This document shows positions 50,513 through 60,453 of a DNA stretch of 64,000 nucleotides, piece after piece. The position numbers and the translations under genes are program-made. The stretch spans positions 806,001 through 870,000 of the forward strand of contig CP039998.1 in assembly GCA_013099015.1 (NCBI GenBank), given 5' to 3'. This DNA comes from Candidatus Saccharibacteria bacterium oral taxon 488 (GTDB lineage Bacteria > Patescibacteriota > Saccharimonadia > Saccharimonadales > Saccharimonadaceae). The notes beneath the pieces are model-generated. The model did no database searches. It saw only the letters and a list, made by a program, of their open reading frames with translations, and had not been told where the DNA came from. Every line of letters begins with the position of its first letter. Position 1 is the first letter of the stretch.

Positions 50513-52630
50513 ATGAAGAAACCTAAAATTTTAGGCCAGATAACTCTTAAACAAGCACTGCTTTTTACCGCAGTATTTGTAAGTATTACCCACTTGTTGG
50601 TTTTCGTAGGCTACGCTGTGTTCGCAGCTCTCGGGAATGGCCTGGCGATGGATTCCTATGCGGCCAATGGGACGTTCCAGCTATACAACCCCCTCCGTCG
50701 ATTACTTGATGGTGAAGTTTTAGCACGAGACTTTCCATTCTTTCACGGGGTAGGAGTTCCCCTGCTTCACTTTCCCTTGTTCTACATCATGGGTCACAAC
50801 TTGTTTGCTGTGGAGGTCGCAAAGTTGTTGCTGTCGCCGCTCCTATTCCTCATCTCGTCTTTCTTGCTATTTTGGGCCTATTTCAGAAACGTAAAGAAAG
50901 CAGTCTTTACAACAAGTATATTTACCGTCATTTCACTACTGTGCATCGATGCGATTTGGGCAGGTAATTCCCTTCTAGGCCTTAGGACAGCATTTCCATT
51001 CATCACGGCGGCTTTTATGTTATGGCACCCAGACTGGCGCGTTAACATCGGTAAACATAAGACGAGAGTCGACTTTTATTATCCTATTCTCTATACCCTC
51101 ATGGGGATTTCCGTCGCCTGCGGAACCGAACAAGGCCTTGCATTCATTCTTGCTTATGTGCTCATCAGAGCGATTCAGTATATTCGTTCCAAAGAGATGA
51201 TAAAAAAGCGGGTGCTGGCATTTGTTGGCGAGTTATGTGGTGTAGCACTGGCCATATATGTCGTGCTTTCAATTATGACGCTTGGCCACGCACACGAGGC
51301 ACTTTACTATGCACTCGTTGAAGTTTCAGGCGACCAAGGATGGTACTTTGGTGCTCCACCAAATAATTTTTTGCAATTAAGCAATCTTGATCAGTTATTC
51401 ACCAACAGGATGCTATTCTACATGCTGCCCATCATTATCGGCGGTGTTGTTGCCTATATAATTGGTGTAAAGAAAGCTCTACTGTCCAAAAAAGAAACGT
51501 TCGTTTTCTCTATCTTGCTACTATATGGCCTGGTGGTGTTTGCTGTTTCTGCCACTGGTTACTGGGCACCCAGTGCGCAGCTCATACCACTAGAGCGAGC
51601 AGCGGGAGTTATTCTTGTGGCGATAGTAACTCGTGTAATATATAACCTGATTCAAGTAAAAAAATCGACTCCTAGCGCTAAAAGTAAAGGCTTCTCGGTC
51701 TTAGCATTCGGGTTATTGCTTGGTAGCATCATCGCCCTAGGATACAACACCGCGGTATTTCTACAAAAAATTGATTGGATACCGCTAAGACACATTATTA
51801 CTGAGTCAAGAAAGGCCAGGCATTCTACTGATGATGCTGAATATGTCAGCACCGCCTGGAGGAAGCGCCTCGAGGCCTTTGCTCCACATATTGAAAAGGG
51901 GGCACGTGTCTGGTCTACCTACACCAGTGTTTATGATTCGATTCGCCAACAGAAGAATGGATCTTCAGGGGGTGAAGACTATATTATACACGCCCTAGGC
52001 CCCGCCAGAAGAAATCACTACACTCAAGATTTTATAACACAAAAGCCTGATTACGTCATAACCCTAAATCCCTCATATTTTAAGTATGAGGAGTGGCTGT
52101 GGACTCGTCACTGGGAATTTTATAAAGCGCTTCAGGACAACTATACTATCGTTGCAACAAATGATTCTCATGTTTTGTGGAAACGCCGGGCGGGTACTGC
52201 GGCACAGAAAAAGACGAGCCATCCGAAACACCGCATACAAAAAGACACAAACGGAGATTATGTCATTACTGCTGGTGCCGCAAACAATATACGCGTGTTT
52301 GAGGTGTCGGTTCGCTACAGCGCTAGAAGCGTTCTACCTATGACCGCTAAACTACCGAGGTACCTCCTAGAATTATCTGGATCATCACTACAAAAACATC
52401 CTGTGTCGCTACCACAATACGACACGAGCTGGAGCTTCCCTGTGGCACTGGCACCAAATGATTCATCCATACGAATTTCGCCAAAAGTTTATAGTTTGAT
52501 ACCGGGAGCTTCTCTGGAAATACAAGACGTATCTTACCGCGAGGTCACCGCCCAAAATAACCTGTATATCTATCAAAGTAACTTTTGCCTACATAACGCT
52601 AATAAATGCGAAGGGATTAATAAACGCTAG
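50513..52630 (+). CDS. Large polytopic membrane protein, GT39-like glycosyltransferase candidate
   Basis: 705 aa. About eleven membrane helices in residues 12-420, then a soluble C-terminal domain of about 280 residues with VWSTYTSVYDSIRQ and beta-rich end. An external loop after the first helix and Asp residue early in the sequence fit the GT-C fold of PMT/ArnT-like enzymes that use lipid-linked sugars, but the diagnostic motifs are weak. Convergent with the next gene (stop to stop, no gap). Confidence 0.7.
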   Translation: MKKPKILGQITLKQALLFTAVFVSITHLLVFVGYAVFAALGNGLAMDSYAANGTFQLYNPLRRLLDGEVLARDFPFFHGVGVPLLHFPLFYIMGHNLFAVEVAKLLLSPLLFLISSFLLFWAYFRNVKKAVFTTSIFTVISLLCIDAIWAGNSLLGLRTAFPFITAAFMLWHPDWRVNIGKHKTRVDFYYPILYTLMGISVACGTEQGLAFILAYVLIRAIQYIRSKEMIKKRVLAFVGELCGVALAIYVVLSIMTLGHAHEALYYALVEVSGDQGWYFGAPPNNFLQLSNLDQLFTNRMLFYMLPIIIGGVVAYIIGVKKALLSKKETFVFSILLLYGLVVFAVSATGYWAPSAQLIPLERAAGVILVAIVTRVIYNLIQVKKSTPSAKSKGFSVLAFGLLLGSIIALGYNTAVFLQKIDWIPLRHIITESRKARHSTDDAEYVSTAWRKRLEAFAPHIEKGARVWSTYTSVYDSIRQQKNGSSGGEDYIIHALGPARRNHYTQDFITQKPDYVITLNPSYFKYEEWLWTRHWEFYKALQDNYTIVATNDSHVLWKRRAGTAAQKKTSHPKHRIQKDTNGDYVITAGAANNIRVFEVSVRYSARSVLPMTAKLPRYLLELSGSSLQKHPVSLPQYDTSWSFPVALAPNDSSIRISPKVYSLIPGASLEIQDVSYREVTAQNNLYIYQSNFCLHNANKCEGINKR

Positions 52631-53995
52631 CTACGAGCGGCGGCCTTCTTTCTTTGGTCGGCTTAATATTATCGTGAATAGTCCGGACAATATCGTTGCA
52701 AAGACCGACCAGTAAATATACCGATAATCAACCGCCACCGCCATAGGAACGTATGCCACGATATATATAAGACCCGACAAGGCCACTGCACGGATAAAGT
52801 GTCGCTGTACCTGTTCTCGTATTCTCCTGCTCTTATAGTAAATGAAGACAAGGACAGCAAGATACAACCACGGCTGGAAAATCAGAGGGATATTCGCCTG
52901 AGCACCGCCTTTAACATATGCCGCTAGGCCACTGATGGCATATTCATTCTTTACCGCGGCACCGACCTGATTTTGCTCAATACCAGACTGAAAAATATAC
53001 ATACGCTCTGGTTGCGGAAAGAGAAATATCGAAAAAGTTGCCAACCGATATGATGCATATCTTATTGGATGTCTTATGATCGTCGATAGCCAATCATTAA
53101 ATACACCTTGATGTTCATTTTTGAGTGCTTCTCGCTGAGTGGCCGTTGTACATATGATATAAGAATTCATAATATCTTTTGTTTTATCGCGACAGGTGTC
53201 ATGAATTTTTTTATACATAGACCACCGACCGTGATGTTCTCTATCAAAATTAGCAACGTGAACTATATCATCAAGTTGTATGGCGGTAATCGGATGGGTT
53301 TTCTCACTGGACTGATTAATAACAGCAGTGGCACCAATCGTTACCACTAAACCAATTATTACACCGGCAAGACCGCTCCATACAGGAAGTCGCTTGGTAA
53401 ATAATCTCGGTAGCACAAACAAGATAGGCAGCACCGCAAACAATGCGTTATATCGTAACATGCCAGCATAGAGAATCAATAATAGCGCCAGTCCGATAAT
53501 CCCATATGTAGCAATACGTCCTAACGGTTTTTTACTACTTATAGCGAACCAGATGAGCATCACCGCCAACGTCAGACTGAATGCCATCTGAACATCTTTC
53601 CATATGACGCCAGCAATGTTCACTATATTAGGCAGTAGCAAAATCATGTAGGTAGAAAGAGCCCATGCGCGATTACGAGTGTGCCGATACACGAGAATCG
53701 ATAACATAAACATAGCCGCGACAAGCAGCATCAGCTGAAAAATTAACATAGATGAGATGTGACCAGTTACCCCAATCAAAAGCCCCCACAGTCGCGTCAT
53801 CACTGGCGGATGCCAATCGGTGAGATGGGCTACACCCGTGGCTTGCTCAAGGTGGCTGATGGAGTCGGGCGACATATATCCGGGATAGAAAATAATGACA
53901 AGCAGCGCTAGTATACTCACTGCTACTAACGCAGACTGGATGTGAAATTTTGAGAAGCTATTTTTTATGCTTGCGATATTTTCCGACCACCGCAT
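52631..53995 (-). CDS. Polytopic membrane protein, GT-C-like
   Basis: 454 aa with about eleven helices. An early external region GYMSPDSISHLEQATGVAHLTDWHPPVMTRLW carries conserved-looking Asp, His and Glu, as in the GT-C glycosyltransferase fold. Four bases of Shine-Dalgarno are weak; the start is inside the end of the GT2 gene (38-base overlap), so it is cotranscribed. Likely moves or adds sugars at the membrane. Confidence 0.75.
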   Translation of the reverse strand: MRWSENIASIKNSFSKFHIQSALVAVSILALLVIIFYPGYMSPDSISHLEQATGVAHLTDWHPPVMTRLWGLLIGVTGHISSMLIFQLMLLVAAMFMLSILVYRHTRNRAWALSTYMILLLPNIVNIAGVIWKDVQMAFSLTLAVMLIWFAISSKKPLGRIATYGIIGLALLLILYAGMLRYNALFAVLPILFVLPRLFTKRLPVWSGLAGVIIGLVVTIGATAVINQSSEKTHPITAIQLDDIVHVANFDREHHGRWSMYKKIHDTCRDKTKDIMNSYIICTTATQREALKNEHQGVFNDWLSTIIRHPIRYASYRLATFSIFLFPQPERMYIFQSGIEQNQVGAAVKNEYAISGLAAYVKGGAQANIPLIFQPWLYLAVLVFIYYKSRRIREQVQRHFIRAVALSGLIYIVAYVPMAVAVDYRYIYWSVFATILSGLFTIILSRPKKEGRRS

Positions 53996-54791
53996 AGAAT
54001 AACACCCTCAGAACGTGCATGTTTCCCTTAATTGGGCTGATTTTTGTTGGCGTCTTGCCCTTCTTCGGATAGGTTCGTACCACTGGTGTTTCGGCTGTTT
54101 TATACTGCTTGCGGCGGCTGCTCTCTATGGCAAGATAGTAATGAAGCTCATAGGTTTGAAATATATCACGAAATACAGCAATGTCCGGGTCTTTGAGTAG
54201 CTTTGCGCTATACGCACGAAAGCCATTTGTGGTATCGGTATGCTTCTGGCCGGCCGCCAGGCTTATCAGCGGCGCATGGATTAGGTGAAGGCCTATCTCT
54301 CTCGAAAGCGGCGTATTTACCGCCTTGCCGCCTGGTATAAATCGTGAACCCTGAATGTGGTCATATCCCTGATCGAGCAGCTTAATAAAGTCAGGAATTC
54401 TCTCTACACTATCCTTGCCATTACCGTCAACAACGACCACTCCTTCATAACCCTCAGAAAGAGCCCAGGCGAACGCCATTCTCATTTGTGCGCTTAATTT
54501 GCCCTTGCCTTTCTTTGTCAATAAAGCGCGCACGTCTTGAGATTTCAAAAAATCAGTTTCAAGCGAACCATCAGTACTACCGCCGTCAGCCACTACAATA
54601 TCAATCTGTTTTGCTAGCGGCTTCATTTTTTGTAGTTGCTTTTGAACACGCTCTCCCTCATTAATGACGAAAACGCACACGCAATATTTGTGCTTTTTCT
54701 TGTTTATTTCATTTACCTCAAAGTCTGGAAACTCCCACTCTGGATGATCTCGGCGGATACGATCTTGCTTGTTGGTCGGAGCTTTTGTCAT
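53958..54791 (-). CDS. GT2-family glycosyltransferase, dolichyl-phosphate-mannose-synthase-like
   Basis: 277 aa. GT-A core CVFVINEGERVQKQL, VVADGGSTDGS, VVVDGNGKDSVERIP (DxD-like), QGSRFIPGGKAV, DTTNGFRAYS. No membrane domain. It probably makes a polyprenyl-phosphate sugar for the GT-C proteins beside it. Its start overlaps the stop of the preceding gene by four bases. Confidence 0.92.
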   Translation of the reverse strand: MTKAPTNKQDRIRRDHPEWEFPDFEVNEINKKKHKYCVCVFVINEGERVQKQLQKMKPLAKQIDIVVADGGSTDGSLETDFLKSQDVRALLTKKGKGKLSAQMRMAFAWALSEGYEGVVVVDGNGKDSVERIPDFIKLLDQGYDHIQGSRFIPGGKAVNTPLSREIGLHLIHAPLISLAAGQKHTDTTNGFRAYSAKLLKDPDIAVFRDIFQTYELHYYLAIESSRRKQYKTAETPVVRTYPKKGKTPTKISPIKGNMHVLRVLFYAVVGKYRKHKK

Positions 54792-55792
54792 GATGTAATA
54801 TTCTTCCTTTCTGCGTTCGCTAGTGACGTTGTACTGCTCAGCTCGTCAAGCACATAATACCTGGCATCTCGTCGCGATTCTACTAGTATTTTACCAATGT
54901 ATTCAGACAGAATTACCATAAATAAAAATAGGATAAAAAACATTCCTGATAGCTCAAGCGACGTCGACACCCAGCCCTCTGCAACATTCTTTTTGGTGAG
55001 AGCTATGACCACAACATAAAGCGCATACATCATATTTACAACACTGGCAAAGAACCCAACCCACGACATAAAGCGGAGCGGGTGTGTCGAGTGGCTGGTA
55101 ATGATATCGAGCGCCTCTAGTGTCCCTCGCCCGAAGCCATGTTTTTTTACAGGATCAACCAGAGGTGAATAGGTATACTCGGTATATGAATAGCCGATAG
55201 TCCTGATCATGTGCCGAATGTGGCTATCATGTCGAGTTGATAGAGTTATCGCTCGTATGGCACGACGATTGAGAGATATAAGATATGTTGCTTGTAGTGG
55301 AATATCTATATTGATGTATTTGCGATTATACCAATAAAACAACCTGCGACCGATACCAGATTTTGACAGAAGGCGCTTTGTGGTTATGTCGGCAACACCC
55401 TGTACGATATCGTGTTTTTTATTCGCCTCAACAATGTTCATTACATCCTCTATACCGTCAATAGCGGGATTAGTTACTACCGCATAGTCGCCAATTGCCC
55501 CTTCAAGACCAGCGATAATGGCGATATCATATGTGTATTGTCGAGAGAGGCGGATAAGCCGCATACATGGCAGTTCATCAAGAAGACCACTAACAGCAAC
55601 CACACTATTTTGACTCAAATCATTATCGACAATTATAATCTCATAATTTGTGTAGCTACCCATTAATCTCTGTGAGAGCCTGCGACAATAGTCGGGAAAA
55701 CCATCAAAGTCGCGCGTTACGACAATAACCGACACAAAGATATCTTGTTTACTCGATTTTTTATTTGTCTTAGTCGAACTATTTTTTGCCAT
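54788..55792 (-). CDS. GT2-family glycosyltransferase with two membrane helices (GtrB-like)
   Basis: 334 aa. GT-A start FVSVIVVTRDFDGFP, IIIVDNDLSQNS, a degenerate DxD (VVTNPAIDG), and two C-terminal helices near residues 240-262 and 278-302. GtrB-like proteins transfer glucose or other sugars to undecaprenyl phosphate. The degenerate metal site leaves activity open. Confidence 0.88.
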   Translation of the reverse strand: MAKNSSTKTNKKSSKQDIFVSVIVVTRDFDGFPDYCRRLSQRLMGSYTNYEIIIVDNDLSQNSVVAVSGLLDELPCMRLIRLSRQYTYDIAIIAGLEGAIGDYAVVTNPAIDGIEDVMNIVEANKKHDIVQGVADITTKRLLSKSGIGRRLFYWYNRKYINIDIPLQATYLISLNRRAIRAITLSTRHDSHIRHMIRTIGYSYTEYTYSPLVDPVKKHGFGRGTLEALDIITSHSTHPLRFMSWVGFFASVVNMMYALYVVVIALTKKNVAEGWVSTSLELSGMFFILFLFMVILSEYIGKILVESRRDARYYVLDELSSTTSLANAERKNITS

Positions 55793-56894
55793 ATAGCTTG
55801 TCTAACTCCTCGTACACATCGTAAATATTATCTAGCTTACCGCCCATTATACAAACATACCCGTTGTAACCCAAATGGGCCTTAAACAAAATAGGACGGC
55901 TATCATCATCTTCACTCTTAACGAGCACTGTCTTTACTTCAACGATCGACTCCTCGTATTTCATGTCCTTGAGGGCTGGGATAAAACGCACCACATCGTT
56001 ATACATTTGTTTATAATTACTCTGGAAAGAACTTTTGTCGAGATAGGCGTGCGTGTCAATTTTTTCAGCCGGCGTATCCTCGTTGTCAACCCATGACTCG
56101 TGCGGCGTATACCTGACATGAGAGAGTGTATATAATCCCCTGGAGGGAAACGGCATAATAGAGAAAAACGGACCGTCCATCACCGTAATACTAAAGTCCT
56201 TTAGGTGCTCCGGCAAACTTACTAAGCACATTTCTGTAACTTCATGCTTCAAGCCAACAAGCGGTATATTTGATGCACGATGGAGCGTGTTAATGTTAGC
56301 ATACGTGCAATTTAATACGAAGTCGCCCCTGAATTTGCCACCATCAGTAATAACGCACAGTCCATCTGGCGTTTCATCAATCATCGTAACGCGACAGCCC
56401 GTGTGAAGCGTTATCCCCGGACGATCGTTAATTTGCCGCAGTAAGTCGTCTCTCAGGGCGTGGGCATTAAAGGCATATTCTTTAACCTTAAAGACTTCTT
56501 CAATGAGATTTTTATTAAACATTTTTTGAATGTTTGGCGGAGCTACCGCTATATCTGCCTCAATCTTATCCGCAAAATTCTTGAATTGATGTGCATTAAC
56601 CTTGGATAGATGCTTGGCAACAGCATAGTATTTATTAAAATCTGAATGAATTGCCGCTCCAAACTGTTTCGTAAAGCGTGGAAAATTAACTGCCGAACGA
56701 TATCCCGTTAGAATACTTCTCGGGTAATGATAGCCATTGTGTACCCTGGCTTGGTTAACATATGACGCCCGAGTCATCGTCTGTTTTTCTTTTTCTAAAA
56801 TATCGATATTCTTGACGCCCAAGGTGTCGTACAGGTACAGCGCTACACTCAATCCATAAAAACCACCGCCAATTATCACCGTTTTGTTACGCAC
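55779..56894 (-). CDS. FAD-dependent oxidoreductase, DAO family
   Basis: 371 aa. N-terminal dinucleotide fold IIGGGFYGLSVALYLYD with DILEKEKQ, substrate region NQARVHNGYHYPRS and LNCTYANINTL, ending LGYNGYVCIMGGKLDN. DAO enzymes oxidise amines, alcohols or sugar acids. Being inside a glycosylation operon, it may act on a glycan or sugar donor; the substrate is unknown. Overlaps its neighbours on both sides. Confidence 0.88.
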   Translation of the reverse strand: MRNKTVIIGGGFYGLSVALYLYDTLGVKNIDILEKEKQTMTRASYVNQARVHNGYHYPRSILTGYRSAVNFPRFTKQFGAAIHSDFNKYYAVAKHLSKVNAHQFKNFADKIEADIAVAPPNIQKMFNKNLIEEVFKVKEYAFNAHALRDDLLRQINDRPGITLHTGCRVTMIDETPDGLCVITDGGKFRGDFVLNCTYANINTLHRASNIPLVGLKHEVTEMCLVSLPEHLKDFSITVMDGPFFSIMPFPSRGLYTLSHVRYTPHESWVDNEDTPAEKIDTHAYLDKSSFQSNYKQMYNDVVRFIPALKDMKYEESIVEVKTVLVKSEDDDSRPILFKAHLGYNGYVCIMGGKLDNIYDVYEELDKLYGKK

Positions 56895-57135
56895 GTTTTC
56901 TCCGTTTTTTAACTATGTTACCAATATACAAGCCAACTACCATATAGACAAACAGAAGCAGCGGCATATAGAATACGATACCGTTAATGTGGGCGTGAGG
57001 CAAAGCGTGTCCAGGCATAAGAATTAACCAACTCAGTGCCCCAGCTAATGAAATGTGTAACGACCATAGGAATGAACGATAATACTTGAAAGACGGGTGT
57101 CGCCTCTTAAGATAGAATAACACTAAATACCCCAC
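56887..57135 (-). CDS. Small membrane protein
   Basis: 82 aa, three hydrophobic segments, basic C-terminus (GNIVKKRRKRA). Overlaps the oxidoreductase (8 bases) and the upstream membrane protein (13 bases), which supports it being a real gene. No family recognised. Confidence 0.7.
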   Translation of the reverse strand: MGYLVLFYLKRRHPSFKYYRSFLWSLHISLAGALSWLILMPGHALPHAHINGIVFYMPLLLFVYMVVGLYIGNIVKKRRKRA

Positions 57136-58250
57136 AAGTACCCAAACGAGTATCGACTGAACGATCTCACCAAATACCCCTTGATCGATAGCGGCAAGCT
57201 TAATGCTGGCAACAGTACATAATTGCCGGCGTTTATTGCTAGATACTGATATGTTGATCCTTTATCTTTTGCCAGCTCCTCCATATTAATAAATCGATCG
57301 GCAAATGTATATGACTCAGGTAGCAGCGTCTTTAAGTTACCAATAGCATGAGCTCGCATCTTTCTAATTCCCGAAAGCCCTCTCTCCGATGCCCGCTCAT
57401 TAATCATCTTGAGGGCGGTGTCTGAGGAGTGATAGTAATCAGAGAGTGCCATAAAGTTGGTTGCGTACGCACCAACAAAGGCCACAACAACCACGATACA
57501 TGTCATGACGGCGTGCTTCCAGAGGCTGATAACTTTTTGTTTATTATTGACGAGCTCAAAGAATATGATTGGTACAAGTACAGATATAGCAATTGTTGAT
57601 ATATACTCATAGCCGCCCAGAAGTTTTAAGAATAGTAATATGGTTTCACCGAGGTAGAATAGCCACATTTTCTTCGATGATTTACAGTATGAGTAACTCA
57701 GAAAAGCAAAGGCAAACGGAGCAAACATGAGTGGCTCTATCCAATACATATTTTGCGCGTAGCCGACAATCCACGGGCTAAATGCAACCAGTGTCGCGAA
57801 TACTGCTGCAACAACAAAACCAAATAATTTCCTAACCCTAAGAGCTACCAGAGCCATAAGAGCTGCCATGGCTGCAGACAGAACCGCATTAACTTTCTTA
57901 AAATATACCGGCAATTTCGCACTATCGTTTGGTGCTAGTGCGGTAATTATTCTCGCCTGTAGACCGTATTGCGAAGCATACGGTTTGAGCAGGCTGGCAT
58001 CACAATCCCCAGTCGTCATGACTGAATTATAATCCTCATTTTTAGCAACGATTAGCGGCCCGCTATAACCAGATTTTTCCTTGCAACGGGCCGTCTTTTC
58101 TACTATGGCCGATGAGTCGCGCTGAAAGCCATCAAACCATTCGCGCCACAAACCGACTCCAAAAATATTACCAAAGAAAGATAAAAACAAAACTCCCCAG
58201 ACAACTCCAAAAAACAGTATGCTCTTTTTTCGCTCCATAATACTTACCAT
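57123..58250 (-). CDS. Polytopic membrane protein of the glycan region
   Basis: 375 aa. About seven helices (first at 12-30; then 115-130, 138-160, 165-180, 185-205, 210-230, 245-265), a Cys pair in the loop (CKEKSGYSG ... TGDCDASLL). Resembles the membrane part of GT-C proteins without a clear catalytic motif. First gene of a minus-strand unit that runs to 52631; TATGAT is five bases before the ATG. Confidence 0.7.
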   Translation of the reverse strand: MVSIMERKKSILFFGVVWGVLFLSFFGNIFGVGLWREWFDGFQRDSSAIVEKTARCKEKSGYSGPLIVAKNEDYNSVMTTGDCDASLLKPYASQYGLQARIITALAPNDSAKLPVYFKKVNAVLSAAMAALMALVALRVRKLFGFVVAAVFATLVAFSPWIVGYAQNMYWIEPLMFAPFAFAFLSYSYCKSSKKMWLFYLGETILLFLKLLGGYEYISTIAISVLVPIIFFELVNNKQKVISLWKHAVMTCIVVVVAFVGAYATNFMALSDYYHSSDTALKMINERASERGLSGIRKMRAHAIGNLKTLLPESYTFADRFINMEELAKDKGSTYQYLAINAGNYVLLPALSLPLSIKGYLVRSFSRYSFGYLWGI

Positions 58251-58293
58251 ATAGTATCATAACTTAACGATAGACTAAAGTGACTACCTAAAT

Positions 58294-58299
58294 TATAAT
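58294..58299 (+). promoter_or_regulatory. -10 element of leaderless promoter
   Basis: TATAAT six bases before the ATG at 58306; no Shine-Dalgarno and no clear -35. Confidence 0.6.
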
Positions 58300-58305
58300 A
58301 GCGTC

Positions 58306-60444
58306 ATGAAACCACTTTTATCTATCATTGTTACCGCCCATCACGAAGGCCTTATTGCTCATAAAACTATGCGCTCCATTGAACGTGCTGTCAGCCTGCT
58401 TCGTGATAGCGATATTTCCTACGAAATAATTGTATCAATCGACCGCGGTGATGAAGAAACTATTCGCTACTTCAGTAATTATACCGCCCTGCCGATCGCT
58501 ATATACCAATGGAATCATGGTGACCTCGCTCAATCTCGCAATAGTGCCATCACCAAGGCGCATGGCCGTTTTATTGCGTTTATCGATGCCGACGATTTGA
58601 TGAGTGCCAACTGGCTACGAGATGGTGTGCAATTTTTAACAAACCACTCCTACGGTAAATATGTTGCCCATAGTGCCTATACTATTGAGTTTGAGGGGGC
58701 AAATGCCATTGTTGAAAAAGTTGGCTACACTAATAAAGACCGCGACACTCTATTGAGCGTACTTTCGGGACGATGGAACTCGGTCATTATTGCACCAAGT
58801 ACTTTACTTCGCCAGTTTCCATACACACCAAACAGCCCCGGATATGGCTATGAAGATTGGTTTATGAGCTGCCAGTTCATCCAGCATGGTATCAAAAATG
58901 TCCTCATTCCGGAAACCGCTATCTTTGTTCGCCGTAAGGCCACTGGCTCGGAATGGGCACGCCAAAAAACTAGCCGCTCAGTGCTCCACGCCCACCCCCT
59001 CTTTAGTCCATCGCACTTTCGTACCATCAAGCTTGACTCGGTTGCCACGCCTGCCTCAGAGCGGCGGCGCCAAACGAAAAATACCATTAAGGAATTGATG
59101 GTTCGTTCTCGCATCCCACTGGGGTTAGTCAAGCGACCGCTCGCAATTATCCGACGCGGACGCAATGTGCTCAAAAAAAAGAAGTCGACACCGGCGACCG
59201 AGGTGCTGCCAGCGTGGCTTGATGCTGAATGGCGAGCATTACATCATATTGAGAAACTAATTTTTCCACCACATCCATTGCCGACAGTATACCACACAAT
59301 TACTGATGATCATTATCGTGTTGGCTTGGCGTATTGGCAAATATGTCGTGATTTACGAAACGACACCTATGATTATGTGCTGTTCGTACCGTGGCTCAAG
59401 CGTGGTGGTGCTGATCTATTTGCTCTTAACTACGCCAACACCGCTGCGTCACTCGGCAAGAAAGTTTTGGTTATTGCCACAAATGAAGTTGACGCTAATT
59501 ACTCAGAGTGGCGACCACGACTTAACATCGACGTAGATTTCGTGCCGTTTGGGACAATTACCCGATTCTTCCCGATAGAGCAAAAATATAGACTGCTAGA
59601 GCAACTGATCGAAAATATCCACGTGCCGGTGCTCCATATCCTCAATTCAGAGCTAGCCTATGATTTTGTGCGAGATCACGCAGTATATATCAAGGCCACT
59701 GGTAAAAAAGTTATTGCTACGTCCTATAGCCAAAGCACCGATGAAACTGGACGAATATTTGGTTTTTCACACAGTCATCTGCCACAGATTTATCACCTGC
59801 TCTCTGAGATAACCACCGATAATGAAGCCGTCAAGTCGATGTGGGTTAATGAATATGCTTATGACGCGGATGCAATTACCGTTCACCATCAACCACTTGA
59901 TAGCAGCACGTACACACCGATAGCAAAGTTGGCTGGTCAAAGGCGTATTCTTTGGGCGTCCCGCCTATCACCAGAGAAATTACCTCAACTAGTTGCAGCT
60001 ATCGCTGATCTATTACCTGATGATGTCCACATTGATATGTACGGTGACGCATCGAGCGAGTTTCCCACCCATAAACTACCGTCACATCCACGGGTTCATT
60101 ACCGCGGCGGCTTTAATGGTGTACCGTCACTGCCTGTTGACAACTATGACGCCTTTCTCTACACATCGCTCTTTGACGGCATGCCAAATACGCCAATTGA
60201 GATAGCTCTGCGCGGATTGCCGCTCGTAGCAGCGCGAGTTGGTGGAGTGGCAGACTTTGTTGGTACATATGGACAGATTGTTGATGATATCACCAATCCA
60301 AAAGCCTACGCTGAAGCGTTAACTGTTGTTCTGGACAATCCTAAGACAGCGTTTGCTAACGCCCAATCTCTACGAAAGCAGGCGCTACGTGATTTTTCAC
60401 AAAAAAGGTTTTTGACAGAAGTTAGGCGTATGCTTAAGCGATAA
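58306..60444 (+). CDS. Two-domain glycosyltransferase (GT2 + GT4)
   Basis: 712 aa. Residues 1-220 are a GT-A domain (LLSIIVTAHHEG, IIVSIDRGDEETI, FIAFIDADDLMSANW with DxDD, GYGYEDWFM); residues 350-710 are a GT-B domain (LFVPWLKRGGADLFALNYA, ILWASRLSPEKLPQLV, SLFDGMPNTPIEIALRGLPLVAARVGG). Two transferases in one chain would add two sugars in sequence. Leaderless start. Divergent from the 57123-58250 gene. Confidence 0.93.
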   Translation: MKPLLSIIVTAHHEGLIAHKTMRSIERAVSLLRDSDISYEIIVSIDRGDEETIRYFSNYTALPIAIYQWNHGDLAQSRNSAITKAHGRFIAFIDADDLMSANWLRDGVQFLTNHSYGKYVAHSAYTIEFEGANAIVEKVGYTNKDRDTLLSVLSGRWNSVIIAPSTLLRQFPYTPNSPGYGYEDWFMSCQFIQHGIKNVLIPETAIFVRRKATGSEWARQKTSRSVLHAHPLFSPSHFRTIKLDSVATPASERRRQTKNTIKELMVRSRIPLGLVKRPLAIIRRGRNVLKKKKSTPATEVLPAWLDAEWRALHHIEKLIFPPHPLPTVYHTITDDHYRVGLAYWQICRDLRNDTYDYVLFVPWLKRGGADLFALNYANTAASLGKKVLVIATNEVDANYSEWRPRLNIDVDFVPFGTITRFFPIEQKYRLLEQLIENIHVPVLHILNSELAYDFVRDHAVYIKATGKKVIATSYSQSTDETGRIFGFSHSHLPQIYHLLSEITTDNEAVKSMWVNEYAYDADAITVHHQPLDSSTYTPIAKLAGQRRILWASRLSPEKLPQLVAAIADLLPDDVHIDMYGDASSEFPTHKLPSHPRVHYRGGFNGVPSLPVDNYDAFLYTSLFDGMPNTPIEIALRGLPLVAARVGGVADFVGTYGQIVDDITNPKAYAEALTVVLDNPKTAFANAQSLRKQALRDFSQKRFLTEVRRMLKR

Positions 60445-60453
60445 TTGTCCGCT

